Shown in pieces: positions 41,195 to 51,600 of a stretch of 64,000 bases of DNA. Each line of letters starts with the position of its first letter. Position 1 is the stretch's first letter. Origin of the DNA: CAVTUU01 sp045804965 (GTDB lineage Bacteria > Chloroflexota > Chloroflexia > Thermomicrobiales > UBA6265); contig JBJMMD010000021.1 in NCBI GenBank assembly GCA_045804965.1, forward strand, positions 31,098-95,097, written 5' to 3'. A program made the translations under genes and the position numbers. Under the pieces are notes generated by a model. It was not told the origin of the DNA. It did not search any database and saw only the letters and a program-made list of their open reading frames with translations.

Positions 41195-42346
41195 ATGATG
41201 ACCTTCTACGCCTACGATATTCACGGGATCATTTCGGTTGTCTCTGACGCTTCGCTTCCCGAGCTGGAATCGTTCCGCGTGCCCAAGATGATCGATCAGC
41301 CGACCATCCGCGTCCGGATCGGCAAGCCGGTCGCCACGAACGGGCACTCGCCAAATGGCCACGGATCAAACGGCCATTCGCCAAATGGAATCGAAAAAAT
41401 CAGGTTTGCAGAGTGGACCGGCTGGCGTGGCTTCAGCATCGAGATCACGCGCGGCAATCCGATCGAGGTCGCGGCCTCGTCGCTGCTCGCCAAATCGCCG
41501 CACGTGCTCTACACGAACGTGGTCGAACCGATCCTGCGCTGGACGTTTGTCGAGCGGGGATATGCGCTCGTGCACGGGGCCTGTCTCGCTTGCGGCGACG
41601 ACGCCTATCTCGTCACGGCGCGGACCGACACCGGCAAGACGACGACGATCTTGCGCACACTTGATTCGCAGCCGAACTTCGATTTCCTCTCGGACGACCT
41701 GACGATCATCTCGCCAGACGGGCGAGTCCTCCCGTATCCGAAGCCGCTCACGATTAGCCGGCACACTTTGGTCGCCGTGAAGACTCCGCTGCTCACGCGG
41801 AAGGAGCGCACCGGGCTGTTCTTTCAGAGCCGGTTGCACTCGCGCTCGGGGCGCCGCTTCGGGCTGTTGCTGACCAAGTCGGGCATGCCGATGGCGACGA
41901 CCAACGCGGTCATTCAGCGAATGGTGCCGCCGCCGAAATTCTCAGTCGAACGATTGGTCCCGCAGGTCAAGGTGGCGCCGTCGGCGAAGCTGGCGGGGCT
42001 CATCGTGATCGAGCGCGGCGGCAATGGCGAAGTCATCCTGGCGCCGGACGAGGCGCTCGAGATTTTGATGGCGAATTGCGAGGACTCCTACGGATTCCCG
42101 CCCTACGCCGACATCAAGTCGTTTCTTTACGGCAGCAACGGGTACGACTTGCGGCCGGTTGAGCGACTGATCGTCGCGTCGGCCTTGACCGGGCGACCGG
42201 CCACGTTGATTCGAAGCGAAACACGGGACTGGTGGCAGCGGCTACCGGCCTTCGTCACGAGCAGCATTGAGACGGTGTCGCCACTTTTGAAGTCCGTGGC
42301 AAACGGGCAAGGAGTTGTACCCGCTCCAGTGCAAGCGGGCGATTAA
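41195..42346 (+). CDS. HPr kinase-like P-loop protein
   Basis: The product is 383 residues from ATG 41195 (AGGGAG upstream). A small N-terminal part is followed by an imperfect repeat linker (residues about 49-65, NGHSPNGHGSNGHSPNG). The core (about 100-310) resembles the HprK/PEP-carboxykinase-like fold: ALVHGACLACGDDAYLVTAR, then P-loop RTDTGKTT and FLSDDLTII. Classical HprK phosphorylates HPr Ser46; here no PTS gene is near and the fold is often found in polysaccharide clusters with unknown targets. Its tight position between GT2 and GT39 genes suggests a role in regulating or supplying that pathway. Confidence 0.7.
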   Translation: MMTFYAYDIHGIISVVSDASLPELESFRVPKMIDQPTIRVRIGKPVATNGHSPNGHGSNGHSPNGIEKIRFAEWTGWRGFSIEITRGNPIEVAASSLLAKSPHVLYTNVVEPILRWTFVERGYALVHGACLACGDDAYLVTARTDTGKTTTILRTLDSQPNFDFLSDDLTIISPDGRVLPYPKPLTISRHTLVAVKTPLLTRKERTGLFFQSRLHSRSGRRFGLLLTKSGMPMATTNAVIQRMVPPPKFSVERLVPQVKVAPSAKLAGLIVIERGGNGEVILAPDEALEILMANCEDSYGFPPYADIKSFLYGSNGYDLRPVERLIVASALTGRPATLIRSETRDWWQRLPAFVTSSIETVSPLLKSVANGQGVVPAPVQAGD

Positions 42347-42423
42347 TCACAACGCGGGCGGCGCGTCGTTCAGCGACCCGGAGCTGATCGGAAGCGCCGC
42401 TCAAAGACCTGTATTGGGATGAG

Positions 42424-44067
42424 ATGACCGAATTTGAGCACCGTGCTAAAGGCATGCGACAACGCGTCGTTGTCGCCGAACGAACCGCGAGTTCCTGGCG
42501 AAGGTCGGTGGCCTGGCAAGACATCCTAACGCGCGCGATCGTCGCATGGTTCCCCCTCGCCCTTGCTCTCGGTCTCGGTGGATTTCTCCGCCTCTGGGCG
42601 ATCAACAGCGTCGGCTACAACAGCGACGAGGCTGTCTACGCCGGCCAAGCCGCCGCTCTCGCCAACGATCCTGAGCTGGCGTCCCGCTTTCCGATCTTCC
42701 GCGCCCACCCGATGCTCTTCCAATCGATCCTCTCGGTCTTCTTCCACTTCGGCGTGCATGATGTGGTGGGCCGGTTGCTATCGGTCGCCTTCGGGATGGC
42801 GACGATCTATCTCGTGTACCGGCTAGGGTACGTCTTGTACGGCAAGGGCACCGGCGAGGTCGCGGCGCTCATCGTCGCAGTGATGCCCTACCACGTCGTC
42901 GTCACCCGCCAAGTGTTGCTTGACGGCCCGATGACGTTCTTTTCGACCTTAGCGTTGCTGATGACGGCGTCGTTCGCCGTGACTTCCCGGCCCGCCTATC
43001 TCTACGCCAGTGGCGCCGCGATGGGTCTGACCTTCATGTCAAAGGAAACCGGCTTCATCATGGTCGCCGGTATTTATGCCTTTCTTGCCTTGACCCCACA
43101 GATCACTGTCCGCTTGCGCGATTTGGTGATTACCGGAGCATGTATCTTTGCCACCATCGTGGCGCATCCGCTCTCCGTCGCGCTCGCCGGGCGAACCAGC
43201 ACCGCCCAGGGCTATCTCATCTGGCAGCTCTTCCGCCGCCCAAACCATAACTTGACGTTCTACCCGTCGGTCGTTCCCCAGGCGATTGGCTGGGCCGTCA
43301 TCGCCCTCGCCGGTCTTGGCCTTCTTGTGCTTTGGCGAGAGCGCACGTGGCGCGAAAAGCTGCTAATCGCCTGGATCTTGGTGCCGGTGGCGATGTTCGA
43401 GCTGTGGCCGGTCAAGGGATTCCAATATCTCTTGCCAATCGCGCCGGCGCTCGCCGTGCTCGCGGCGCGCACGCTCATGCGCTGGCTCCCAGTAGTTGCC
43501 GTCCAGAGTCAGCGGAGGCGAATCTGGACGAGTACGATGCGCATCTTGGCGATCAGCATCGTCCTCCTCACGCTTGTGATCCCGTCCTGGGACCGCGTTC
43601 AACCGCCTCATTCAGGTCAGTTACTGGCTGGCTCGGGTGGCATGCCCGGCGGCCGCGAGGCGGGGAAATGGATTCAGAATCACGTACCGGAGGACGCGAT
43701 CTTCCTTACGGTCGGGCCGTCGATGGCCAACATCATCGCATTCTACGGTCATCGCGAGGCGTACGGACTGTCGGTCAGTCCGAACCCACTCCACCGCAAC
43801 CCGTCATATAAGGCAATTAGCAACCCCGACACCGAAATTCGGTACAGCGAGCTGCAGTATCTCGTCTGGGATAGCTTCTCGGGGACGCGCTCTCCCTTCT
43901 TTGCCCAAAAGCTCAAGATCTATGCCGACAGATATCACGGTCATGAGGTGCATCGCGAATCGGTCAACGTCCGCCAGCCGGATGGAACAATCAAGGCGGA
44001 GCCCGTGATCATCATCTACCAGGTACGCGGCAATGTCTCCTCAAGTCAATCTACCGGTAATCAGTAA
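42424..44067 (+). CDS. GT39 protein O-mannosyltransferase-type membrane protein
   Basis: The product is 547 residues with about eleven or twelve membrane helices and a C-terminal soluble region of about 140 residues. The first periplasmic loop has the catalytic-type motif NSVGYNSDEAVYAGQAA with Asp68-Glu69, the hallmark of PMT/ArnT (GT-C) enzymes that use polyprenyl-phosphate sugars. Members either O-mannosylate Ser/Thr of exported proteins or add sugars to lipid. In this cluster, next to a Dol-P-Man-synthase-like gene and followed by Thr-Pro-rich secreted proteins, protein O-mannosylation is the more likely role. It has only a moderate ribosome site (GGGATGAG). Confidence 0.8.
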   Translation: MTEFEHRAKGMRQRVVVAERTASSWRRSVAWQDILTRAIVAWFPLALALGLGGFLRLWAINSVGYNSDEAVYAGQAAALANDPELASRFPIFRAHPMLFQSILSVFFHFGVHDVVGRLLSVAFGMATIYLVYRLGYVLYGKGTGEVAALIVAVMPYHVVVTRQVLLDGPMTFFSTLALLMTASFAVTSRPAYLYASGAAMGLTFMSKETGFIMVAGIYAFLALTPQITVRLRDLVITGACIFATIVAHPLSVALAGRTSTAQGYLIWQLFRRPNHNLTFYPSVVPQAIGWAVIALAGLGLLVLWRERTWREKLLIAWILVPVAMFELWPVKGFQYLLPIAPALAVLAARTLMRWLPVVAVQSQRRRIWTSTMRILAISIVLLTLVIPSWDRVQPPHSGQLLAGSGGMPGGREAGKWIQNHVPEDAIFLTVGPSMANIIAFYGHREAYGLSVSPNPLHRNPSYKAISNPDTEIRYSELQYLVWDSFSGTRSPFFAQKLKIYADRYHGHEVHRESVNVRQPDGTIKAEPVIIIYQVRGNVSSSQSTGNQ

Positions 44068-44091
44068 TCGCGACGTGCGAGGGATGAAGTG

Positions 44092-45513
44092 ATGGGTCGA
44101 TCTAGTTCCAAGTTCTTTCCGCTGACGATGTTCTTTATCGTGACGCTTGCCCTCTTGCCTGCCATGAGGCCGGCCGGCGCGAGCGCTGCGACGTCAGCCG
44201 AAGACACGTGTCCGACACCGGCTGACGACACATGTACGCCAATCAAGCATTTCGTCGCCTTGATGCAAGAAAACCACTCGTTTGACAACTACTTCGGCAC
44301 CTACCCCGGGGCGGACGGGATTCCTGAAGGTGTCTGCATGCCGATTGACCCGACCGCAGCTAACAAAGAGGACTGCGGCGTCAAATCCTTCCATATCGGC
44401 AACCGTCCAATCGAAGACCTTGACCACACGTCGAATACCCACCAGATGGAATTCGATAACGGCAAGATGGATGGGTTCATCTCCGCCTTCCGCACACAAG
44501 GCAAAGATGGAACCTTGTCGATGGGCTACTACGACGACCGGGACTTGCCCTTCTATTGGAACATCGCCGACCAGTACGTGCTCTTCGACCGCTTCTTCAG
44601 TTCCGCCGCCGGTGGCAGCGTCCGCAATCACATGTTCTGGGTTGCGGGCACGGCCGGAGCAACCGAGTTGAAAGACTCGATTCCCACGGAGGGTTGGGGC
44701 AATATCCCCACGATCTTCGACAAGTTGCAAGAGAAAGGTGTCTCCTGGAAGTTCTACATCCAGAACTACGACCCGACCGTCACCTACCGCGACCGCGGCA
44801 CTGGAGATAAAGCTGCGCAGGTCGTTTGGTGCCCGCTGCTCGACTACGCGCGCTTCCTTGACGATCCCGCGCTCAATAGCCACATCGTCGATCTCGAGGA
44901 GTACTTCACCGACCTCCAGAACGGAACGTTGCCGTCCGTTTCCTACATCGTGCCCTCAGGGGCGAGCGAGCATCCGCCCGGTAGCATTCTCGCCGGTCAG
45001 CGCTTCGTCAAGAAGCTGCTGAACGGCCTCATGGAAAGCGACTCCTGGCAAAGCTCCGCCTTCATGTGGAGCTACGACGACTGGGGTGGCTGGTACGACC
45101 ATGTGCCGCCGCCGAACGTCGGCGAATTCGGATACGGTTTCCGCGTTCCCGCATTGCTGGTGAGTCCCTACGCCAAGCAGGGCCATATCGATCACACCGA
45201 GCTCGATTTCACGTCGATGCTCAAATTCATCGAAGAAAATTGGCGTGTCGAGCCGCTCGCCAATCGCGATGCCAAGGCCCAGAACTTCCTGTCTGCCTTC
45301 GATTTCGAGAAAGGACCCCGCCAGGCAGAAATCATTGCGGCGACGCGACCCGTGCCGCCGCCGCCGCCGCCCCGCCGCTACGTGATTTACGCCGCGTATC
45401 TGTTTGCGATCATCGTGCCTACCTTCGTCGTCGGCGGGGCGATCGCGACCGGTCGCTTCCCCGCCCGCCGTCCCCGTCGGTGGATGGCAAAACGACACGG
45501 AGGTCTGTCATGA
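44092..45513 (+). CDS. Secreted phosphoesterase (phospholipase C/AcpA family), membrane-anchored
   Basis: The product is 473 residues from ATG 44092 (GAGGGATG upstream); a GTG lies one codon before. A signal peptide (to about residue 33) precedes the PF04185-type domain. The metal site starts at HFVALMQENHSFDNYFGTYPG (Glu60, Asn61), the middle has SSAAGGSVRNHMFW, and MWSYDDWGGWYDHVPPP carries the later metal ligands. After a Pro-run (PPPPPPP), one transmembrane helix at about 430-452 and a basic tail anchor it outside the membrane. It hydrolyses phosphomonoesters or phospholipids; which one is unclear. Its stop overlaps the next start (ATGA). Confidence 0.85.
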   Translation: MGRSSSKFFPLTMFFIVTLALLPAMRPAGASAATSAEDTCPTPADDTCTPIKHFVALMQENHSFDNYFGTYPGADGIPEGVCMPIDPTAANKEDCGVKSFHIGNRPIEDLDHTSNTHQMEFDNGKMDGFISAFRTQGKDGTLSMGYYDDRDLPFYWNIADQYVLFDRFFSSAAGGSVRNHMFWVAGTAGATELKDSIPTEGWGNIPTIFDKLQEKGVSWKFYIQNYDPTVTYRDRGTGDKAAQVVWCPLLDYARFLDDPALNSHIVDLEEYFTDLQNGTLPSVSYIVPSGASEHPPGSILAGQRFVKKLLNGLMESDSWQSSAFMWSYDDWGGWYDHVPPPNVGEFGYGFRVPALLVSPYAKQGHIDHTELDFTSMLKFIEENWRVEPLANRDAKAQNFLSAFDFEKGPRQAEIIAATRPVPPPPPPRRYVIYAAYLFAIIVPTFVVGGAIATGRFPARRPRRWMAKRHGGLS

Positions 45514-47378
45514 AGCGATGGCAGCGCCTCGCCGCTCTCCTCACACTTTCAACGTTCTGGCCGCTGCTCATTGCACCGATCGCGGCGGCCGGAACGGCGA
45601 ACACTACGGTTCCCCAAGAGCAGATCTCGACTGCTGGCCGCTGCGCCGGCGAAATCCTGAATCCCTGGTCCGATGGCGGGGGCGGTACTGTTCAACAGAA
45701 GCTCTCCCCCCGAGGCGCCGACCCCCGCTCCGGGCATCGAACCTGGGGTTCGGCTTGGCCGTATCAGTGGTCAGCAGTCGGGACCTCCTCCTGCGTGAAC
45801 GGTGCGAATGCGCAACCGACAGAGCCGGTCGTCGATAAGCCGCAACAGAAGCTCATTTTTGGCGATGATTTCGAGGCCGCGGCCGGGCTCAAGCGCTGGC
45901 ACGGGCAGCGGAGCATGACTGTGCAGAGCCAAGAAGTGTTTGGCGGCAGCAGCGCCGCCCGCGCCACGACAACCGGCGCACCGCGCGTCCTCCAAGAGCG
46001 ATTGGACAGCGAGTATCCCGCGCTCTACTACCGCATTCGGTTCAAGATCGTCTCGCTGGGCTCGAACTCGGTCAACCTCTTGCGGTTCCGATCCGCCTAC
46101 AACGACGCAATCCTGGGACTCTACGTCAGCGCCGGCGACCGCTTGGGCCTCCGGAGCGACATCACCGGTGACAGCACATCGAGTACGACGCTGGTTACCG
46201 AAGGCGAATGGCACGAAGCGCAGATTTACTTGCACGTCAACGGCCGGGAAGGGCAAGTTGAGGTCTGGTTCGACGGCATCCGGATCGACAGTCTGAGCTC
46301 TACCGGTTGGTTCGGGAACGAGCCGATCGGTATGATCGATCTCGGCGACAACACGGGTGAACGCGCCTACGATGTCGTGTTCGACGATGTCGCGATTGCC
46401 GACTCGTTCGTGTTCTCCAACGCGACACCCTCTCCGCTCCCCGGCGTGCTCATCATCCAAACCAACCCCAAGCTCCCGGGCATCGAAATCGTGCTCGACG
46501 GCAAGGAGCATTACGTGACCGATGCCCACGGCATCGCTCAGCTTCAGGTCGCCCGTTGGTCGTCCGACCTGCGGTTGCGGATCACCATTCCTGAAGCGGC
46601 GCTGCCGGATGGGAGGCGCGCGAAGTTCGCGCGTTGGACCGGCTGGTCAGGCAAACCGGGCGGCCACGTCTACGCTCTGTTCGATACGTATGTGCCGGTG
46701 ACCTGGACGTTTCACGATCTCCAGAACCAACCAGTCGATCCCGCACTCGTCTCTTCGATCACCTTCAAGGGCAGCACCGGCGTCAAGCACGTGTTCAAAC
46801 CCCAGGACTACGGCAAATCGCAGTACCTGCAGAGCCAACGCATCGTGCCGACCCAATCTGGTCTGCAACCTCGAGACCTCTACTACTCCGTTGAGACCGC
46901 GTACGTGGGTGGCGGCAACGTCGTCATCCGCGCAAAAACCCGGTTCTGGCCATCGAAAACGCAGAATTGGGAAATCGAGTTGCTCTTCTTCTCGGCCAGG
47001 TTCCGCGTGCGCGACGCGCTCTTCGGATTCCCATCTGGCTCAACGGTCAATCTCATCGGTCCCGATGGCACCAAAACCGTCCTCAAGCTTGACGCAAACC
47101 ACGAGGCATACCTACCGAAACTGCCTCGCGGCGAATATCAGGTCTCGGTCAGCGGTCCAGGCTTTTCGAACTCTCAGCCCGTCACGCTCTCTAAGGATCA
47201 GGTCGCTGACCTCGAACTCTTTAGCTATATCGATATGGCGACCATCGCTGGGGTCCTTGCCCTGATCGGCTTCGGGCTCTTGTATGTCGGCCGGCCCTTC
47301 CTTCTTTCTCCGCGATTTTGGTTGCGCTGGTCAAGAATCACCAGCGTCTGGCGGCGCGTGAGAAGGGCAAGTCTGTGA
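45510..47378 (+). CDS. Exported membrane-anchored protein with ConA-like domain
   Basis: The product is 622 residues; ATG 45510 overlaps the previous stop and has GGAGGTC upstream. A signal peptide (to about 27) is followed by a Cys-containing linker. Residues about 117-300 are a ConA-like (LamG-type) domain that starts FGDDFEAAAGLKRW, contains LYYRIRFKIVSLGSNSVNLL and ends RAYDVVFDDV. The same module recurs four times in the giant proteins downstream. Two carboxypeptidase-regulatory-like beta domains follow (about 310-410 and 500-590, the latter with GEYQVSVSGPGFSN). A C-terminal helix at about 575-600 and a basic tail anchor it. It probably binds polysaccharide at the surface. Confidence 0.75.
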   Translation: MKRWQRLAALLTLSTFWPLLIAPIAAAGTANTTVPQEQISTAGRCAGEILNPWSDGGGGTVQQKLSPRGADPRSGHRTWGSAWPYQWSAVGTSSCVNGANAQPTEPVVDKPQQKLIFGDDFEAAAGLKRWHGQRSMTVQSQEVFGGSSAARATTTGAPRVLQERLDSEYPALYYRIRFKIVSLGSNSVNLLRFRSAYNDAILGLYVSAGDRLGLRSDITGDSTSSTTLVTEGEWHEAQIYLHVNGREGQVEVWFDGIRIDSLSSTGWFGNEPIGMIDLGDNTGERAYDVVFDDVAIADSFVFSNATPSPLPGVLIIQTNPKLPGIEIVLDGKEHYVTDAHGIAQLQVARWSSDLRLRITIPEAALPDGRRAKFARWTGWSGKPGGHVYALFDTYVPVTWTFHDLQNQPVDPALVSSITFKGSTGVKHVFKPQDYGKSQYLQSQRIVPTQSGLQPRDLYYSVETAYVGGGNVVIRAKTRFWPSKTQNWEIELLFFSARFRVRDALFGFPSGSTVNLIGPDGTKTVLKLDANHEAYLPKLPRGEYQVSVSGPGFSNSQPVTLSKDQVADLELFSYIDMATIAGVLALIGFGLLYVGRPFLLSPRFWLRWSRITSVWRRVRRASL

Positions 47379-48661
47379 ACCGTGTGCGCTTGCAGATCCT
47401 CCGATCGTGGGCGCTGGCCCTGCTCATCATCGCTGCCTCGCTGCTTGCCGCGGTTGCTCCTGCCGGCGCAGTCAGCCGCCCGGGTTCGCCGGAGAGTGCC
47501 ATGAGGCTCTTCACCAAGGACGCGCCGCTCCTCGCCTATTACTACATCTGGTTCGATCCCCAAAGCTGGAATCGGGCAAAAATCGATTATCCGGCCCTTG
47601 GACGCTATTCCAGCGACGACAAGAAGGTCATGCTCCAACACATTCAGTGGGCGAAGGCCGCGGGCATCGACGGTTTCATCGTGAGCTGGAAGAACACCGA
47701 TATTCTGAACCGCCGGCTCGATCTGCTGACCGAGCTCGCCGACCAGGAACACTTCAAGCTCGTCGTGATCTACGAAGGACTCGACGTCAACCGGGATCCA
47801 GTGCCCGCCGAGTGGGTTGGCCGCGACCTCGACTACTTCATTGACAACTATGCGAGCGATCCAGCCTTCAACCTCTTCGACAAACCGGTCGTCATCTGGT
47901 CTGGCACCTGGGAGTTCACCCGCAACGCCATCTCCGGTATCACCCCGGAGCGACGGCAAAAGCTGCGGATTCTCGCCACAGAAAAGAATCCGGGGGCGTA
48001 CCTCCATCTCGCCGATCTCTTCGACGGCGACGCCTATTACTGGTCGTCGGTCAATCCTGACACCTACCCTGGATACCCGGAGAAACTGCAGGCGATGTCG
48101 AAGGCCGTCCATGACAACGGCGGGCTGTGGATCGCTCCCGCCGCGCCGGGATTCGACGCCCGGCTGATCGGTGGCAAGCGGACCGTCGATCGGAAGGATG
48201 GCGAAACACTCCGGCGTCAGCTCGATGCCGCCGCCGCGTCTTCGCCGGATGCCATCGGCATCATCAGTTGGAACGAATTCAGTGAGAACTCATATATCGA
48301 GCCGAGCTGCTCCTACGGCGGGCGGTATCTGGACGTCATCGCCTCACTGCGCAACGGCGTCGGACCGGGCCATGTCGATGAGTGTGACGCCGACATCGTC
48401 GACGCAGGCGTCGCCGTCTTCACCGAGGACGCCACGCCGGAAGCAGCGCTCGACAGCTCACAGGGAGCGTCCGGCTCGACCGGCGATACCCCCAACGACT
48501 CCGCGTCCGACAACAAATCGGACTTCGACTCGAGTTCGCCGGGCTCGGTCGATGTCGGCGTGAACACAGGGATCATCGGACTCGGCGCGGTCGCGCTTCT
48601 CACTGTTTTCAGTATGGTTGTGGTCGCCCGGCGATCGCGACGGCACGACGCAGTGCACTAA
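47375..48661 (+). CDS. GH99-like glycoside hydrolase, membrane-anchored
   Basis: The product is 428 residues. The start is GTG 47375, overlapping the previous stop (GTGA) and preceded by AAGGGC. A signal peptide (about 10-32) leads to a GH99/GH71-like barrel (about 50-330): PLLAYYYIWFDPQSWNRAK, GIDGFIVSWKN, and the acid pair in ISWNEFSENSYIEPS (Glu301, Glu304), equivalent to the NEWxE motif of endo-alpha-mannosidases. A Ser/Asp-rich stretch and a transmembrane helix at about 395-415 end the protein. The expected substrate is an alpha-mannan or mannose-containing glycan, which fits the neighbouring mannosyl-transfer genes. Confidence 0.8.
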   Translation: MNRVRLQILRSWALALLIIAASLLAAVAPAGAVSRPGSPESAMRLFTKDAPLLAYYYIWFDPQSWNRAKIDYPALGRYSSDDKKVMLQHIQWAKAAGIDGFIVSWKNTDILNRRLDLLTELADQEHFKLVVIYEGLDVNRDPVPAEWVGRDLDYFIDNYASDPAFNLFDKPVVIWSGTWEFTRNAISGITPERRQKLRILATEKNPGAYLHLADLFDGDAYYWSSVNPDTYPGYPEKLQAMSKAVHDNGGLWIAPAAPGFDARLIGGKRTVDRKDGETLRRQLDAAAASSPDAIGIISWNEFSENSYIEPSCSYGGRYLDVIASLRNGVGPGHVDECDADIVDAGVAVFTEDATPEAALDSSQGASGSTGDTPNDSASDNKSDFDSSSPGSVDVGVNTGIIGLGAVALLTVFSMVVVARRSRRHDAVH

Positions 48662-48684
48662 GGATCGCAAGGGGGAATTGGATC

Positions 48685-51600
48685 ATGCGCTCGCAATATA
48701 CTTTTGATTCCAAGATGGTGCACAACCGAGTTATCGGGCTCTTCACCGTCTTGGTATTGCTCCTTTCGATGACGCTCAGCTGGATCGCGCCCAACGCCGC
48801 GCCGAGTTCCGCATTGGCCGCTGGACCATCGTGCGTAACAAGCACGCCGGCGGGCCAAACCTACTCGATCACCGTCTGCATTACCGCCCCTGAGAATGGC
48901 GGGTCGGTGACTGGGGACACACCTGTCACGGCTAGCGCGACGGTGACCGGAACCAATCCTGGCGTCAGCAAGTTGATCTTCTTTCTCGATGGGCAGCATC
49001 TGCTGACCGATTTCACGACGACCGTTACCCTGCCGAACTTCCAGTTCTCGCTGCCATCCGCCCACTTCGTCGACGGCAGTCACGAGCTCAAAGTTCAGGC
49101 AATGATGAAGTCGAGCACGGAAACCGGCGCGGTTTCTGACTTCACGTCGATCAACGTCACTTTCGTCAACGGCGTCAGCTCGCCCCCCGCCAACACCAAC
49201 ACGTTTTCATCAACCTCGGTCGGATCTTCAGGTCAGCCGATCGTGATTGGCGCTGTCGGTGACGGCGCAGACGGTGAAGGGAACGCACTGGCAGTTGCGA
49301 ACCTCGTTGCATCGTGGAATCCAAGCGCATTCTTGTACCTCGGCGACGTTTACGACGATGGCCGCTACAGTGAATTCACCAATTGGTACGAGCAGTCGTA
49401 CGGCCAACTTCGCGGCATCACCAAGCCGGCACCGGGAAATCATGAATTCGAAGACAACAACTGGAATGGCTATCTTGACTACTGGGACACGCAGCGCCAG
49501 TATTACAGCTTCAACGCCGGCAACTGGCACATCGTCTCCCTCAACTCTGACAGCCGCTTCGGAGGGTACGGACCAGGCTCACCGCAGTATGACTGGCTCG
49601 CCAACGATCTCAGCACGAATGCTTCAGATTGTACGCTCGTCTACTACCACCATCCGGCATTCAACGTCGGTCCAGAACCAGTGCCGACGGGTCTCAACAA
49701 CATCTGGAAACTCCTCGCTCAGCATGGCGTCGATCTCGTCCTCAACGGGCACGATCACGACTACCAGCGCTGGACCCCGCTCGACGGCAACGGAAATCCA
49801 TCCCCAACTGGGATCACCGAAATCGTCGCCGGCAGCGGGGGCCATGGTCTGCAGGACCAGGTCACAACCGATAGCCGCATGGTCAAGGGGTTCTTCCAGA
49901 GCACGCCGGGAGGTCCGTACTTCGGCGCGCTCCGGCTCACGTTAAATGCGGGCGGCGCCGGATTCCAGTTCATCACCACCAATGGCGCCGTGCGCGATTC
50001 AGGCTCGGTTCCCTGCAATAGCGGCCCGGACACCGAGGCGCCAACCGCGCCGGCAGATCTCGAGGCAATCCCGCAATCCGGCACCACGATCAAACTGCAG
50101 TGGACCGAATCGACCGACAACGTCGGCGTCACCGGCTACGACGTTTACCGCGACGGCACTTTGCTGACGAATGCCAGCCCCGGAACGACCTTCAACGACA
50201 CCGGCCTCACACCGGGTACCGAATACCACTACCAGATCAAAGCGAGAGACGCGGCCAACAATATCTCCGACTTCAGCAACGAAGCCGCTGGCGGCACCTC
50301 GGCCATCTTCAGCGATGGCTTCGAATCCGGCAACATGAGCCAGTGGCAGACTAGCCCGGCTCCTACGCTCGCCGTGCAATCGGTGGCGAAGGGCAGCGGC
50401 ACGACGCTCGCCGCTCATGCCGGTTGCAACCCATGCGCCGGCACTGCCGTCGCTTACAAGAAGCTGGATGCCGACCAGTCGAGCATCTACTACCGCGTGC
50501 GTTTCAAGCTTGCCAGCCAGGGCGCGAACAATGTCAACGTACTCGGGCTGCGGACGAGCACGACCACAACCGGCACCTTGCTCGCCAATTTTTACATCAA
50601 CAACGTCAACCACAGGCTCGGTTACAAGAACAACGTCTCTGGCGCGAGCTTCACGAGTGCAACCTACGCGGTCAACGACACCGGTTGGCACGAACTCCAG
50701 GTTCACGTCGTCATCAACGGGCTCGCGAGCACGACCGAGGTCTGGTACGACAACCAGCTCGTTCCCGAGCTGACCAAGACGAATGAGAACCTGGGCACGG
50801 CGCCAATAGGCCGCCTGCAGCTCGGCGAGACCTCGACTGGACGCACCTTCGACGTCTACTTTGATGACGTCGTCGCAAACACGAGCTTCATCGCATCCGA
50901 CTTCACGGCCGACACCACGCCGCCGACCGTGCCCACGTTCGCCTTCGATGCCCCCGGACCAACCCAATATGCGACCGGCTCGACCATCTTCTACAACCCA
51001 TCAACGGGCAACAGCGGTTCCTTCACCGTCACCGCTTCGACGTCCGATTCGCAATCAGGCATCAGCCACGTTACCTTCCCCGCTGTCTTCGGCGGCGATG
51101 GCCTCGATGATCCATCGAGCCCATATGCGCAGACCTACAATTGGACCGACACGGCGACCGCCAGCGGCCCGCAAGCGGTCACTGCGTTCAACGGCGAGGG
51201 AGTCTCGGCCGACAACAACTTCATCGTCACGCCCGATACCGCCGGTCCGACCGCGTTCGCGATCACCGGCCTGCAAGCAAATGACTTCATTCACAACGGC
51301 CGCGTACTGACGGCAAGCCCGGTCGACGCCCTTTCGGGCTTGCTGCAGGTCGAAGTCCGCTACTGCTCTGGCGCTACCTGCGATTTCAACTCCGGCACGT
51401 CGATCGGCGTCGATGCCACGAAGCCGTACTCGGTCACGTGGAACAGTCAGCCGGCCGATGGGACCTACACGCTCGTCGCCCGCGCCACCGACAAGGTTGG
51501 CAACATCACCGACTCGGCGCCGGTAACCGTCACGGTCGACAACAATCCCCCGACTGCACCGGGTAACTTGACTGGAAACGCGCCGTCCGGAACGCAGGTC

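Noticed and set aside
45066..45509. N-terminal extension of the ConA-like membrane protein
   Set aside because: It would overlap the phosphoesterase gene out of frame and is Arg-rich; a signal peptide and ribosome site begin at 45510.
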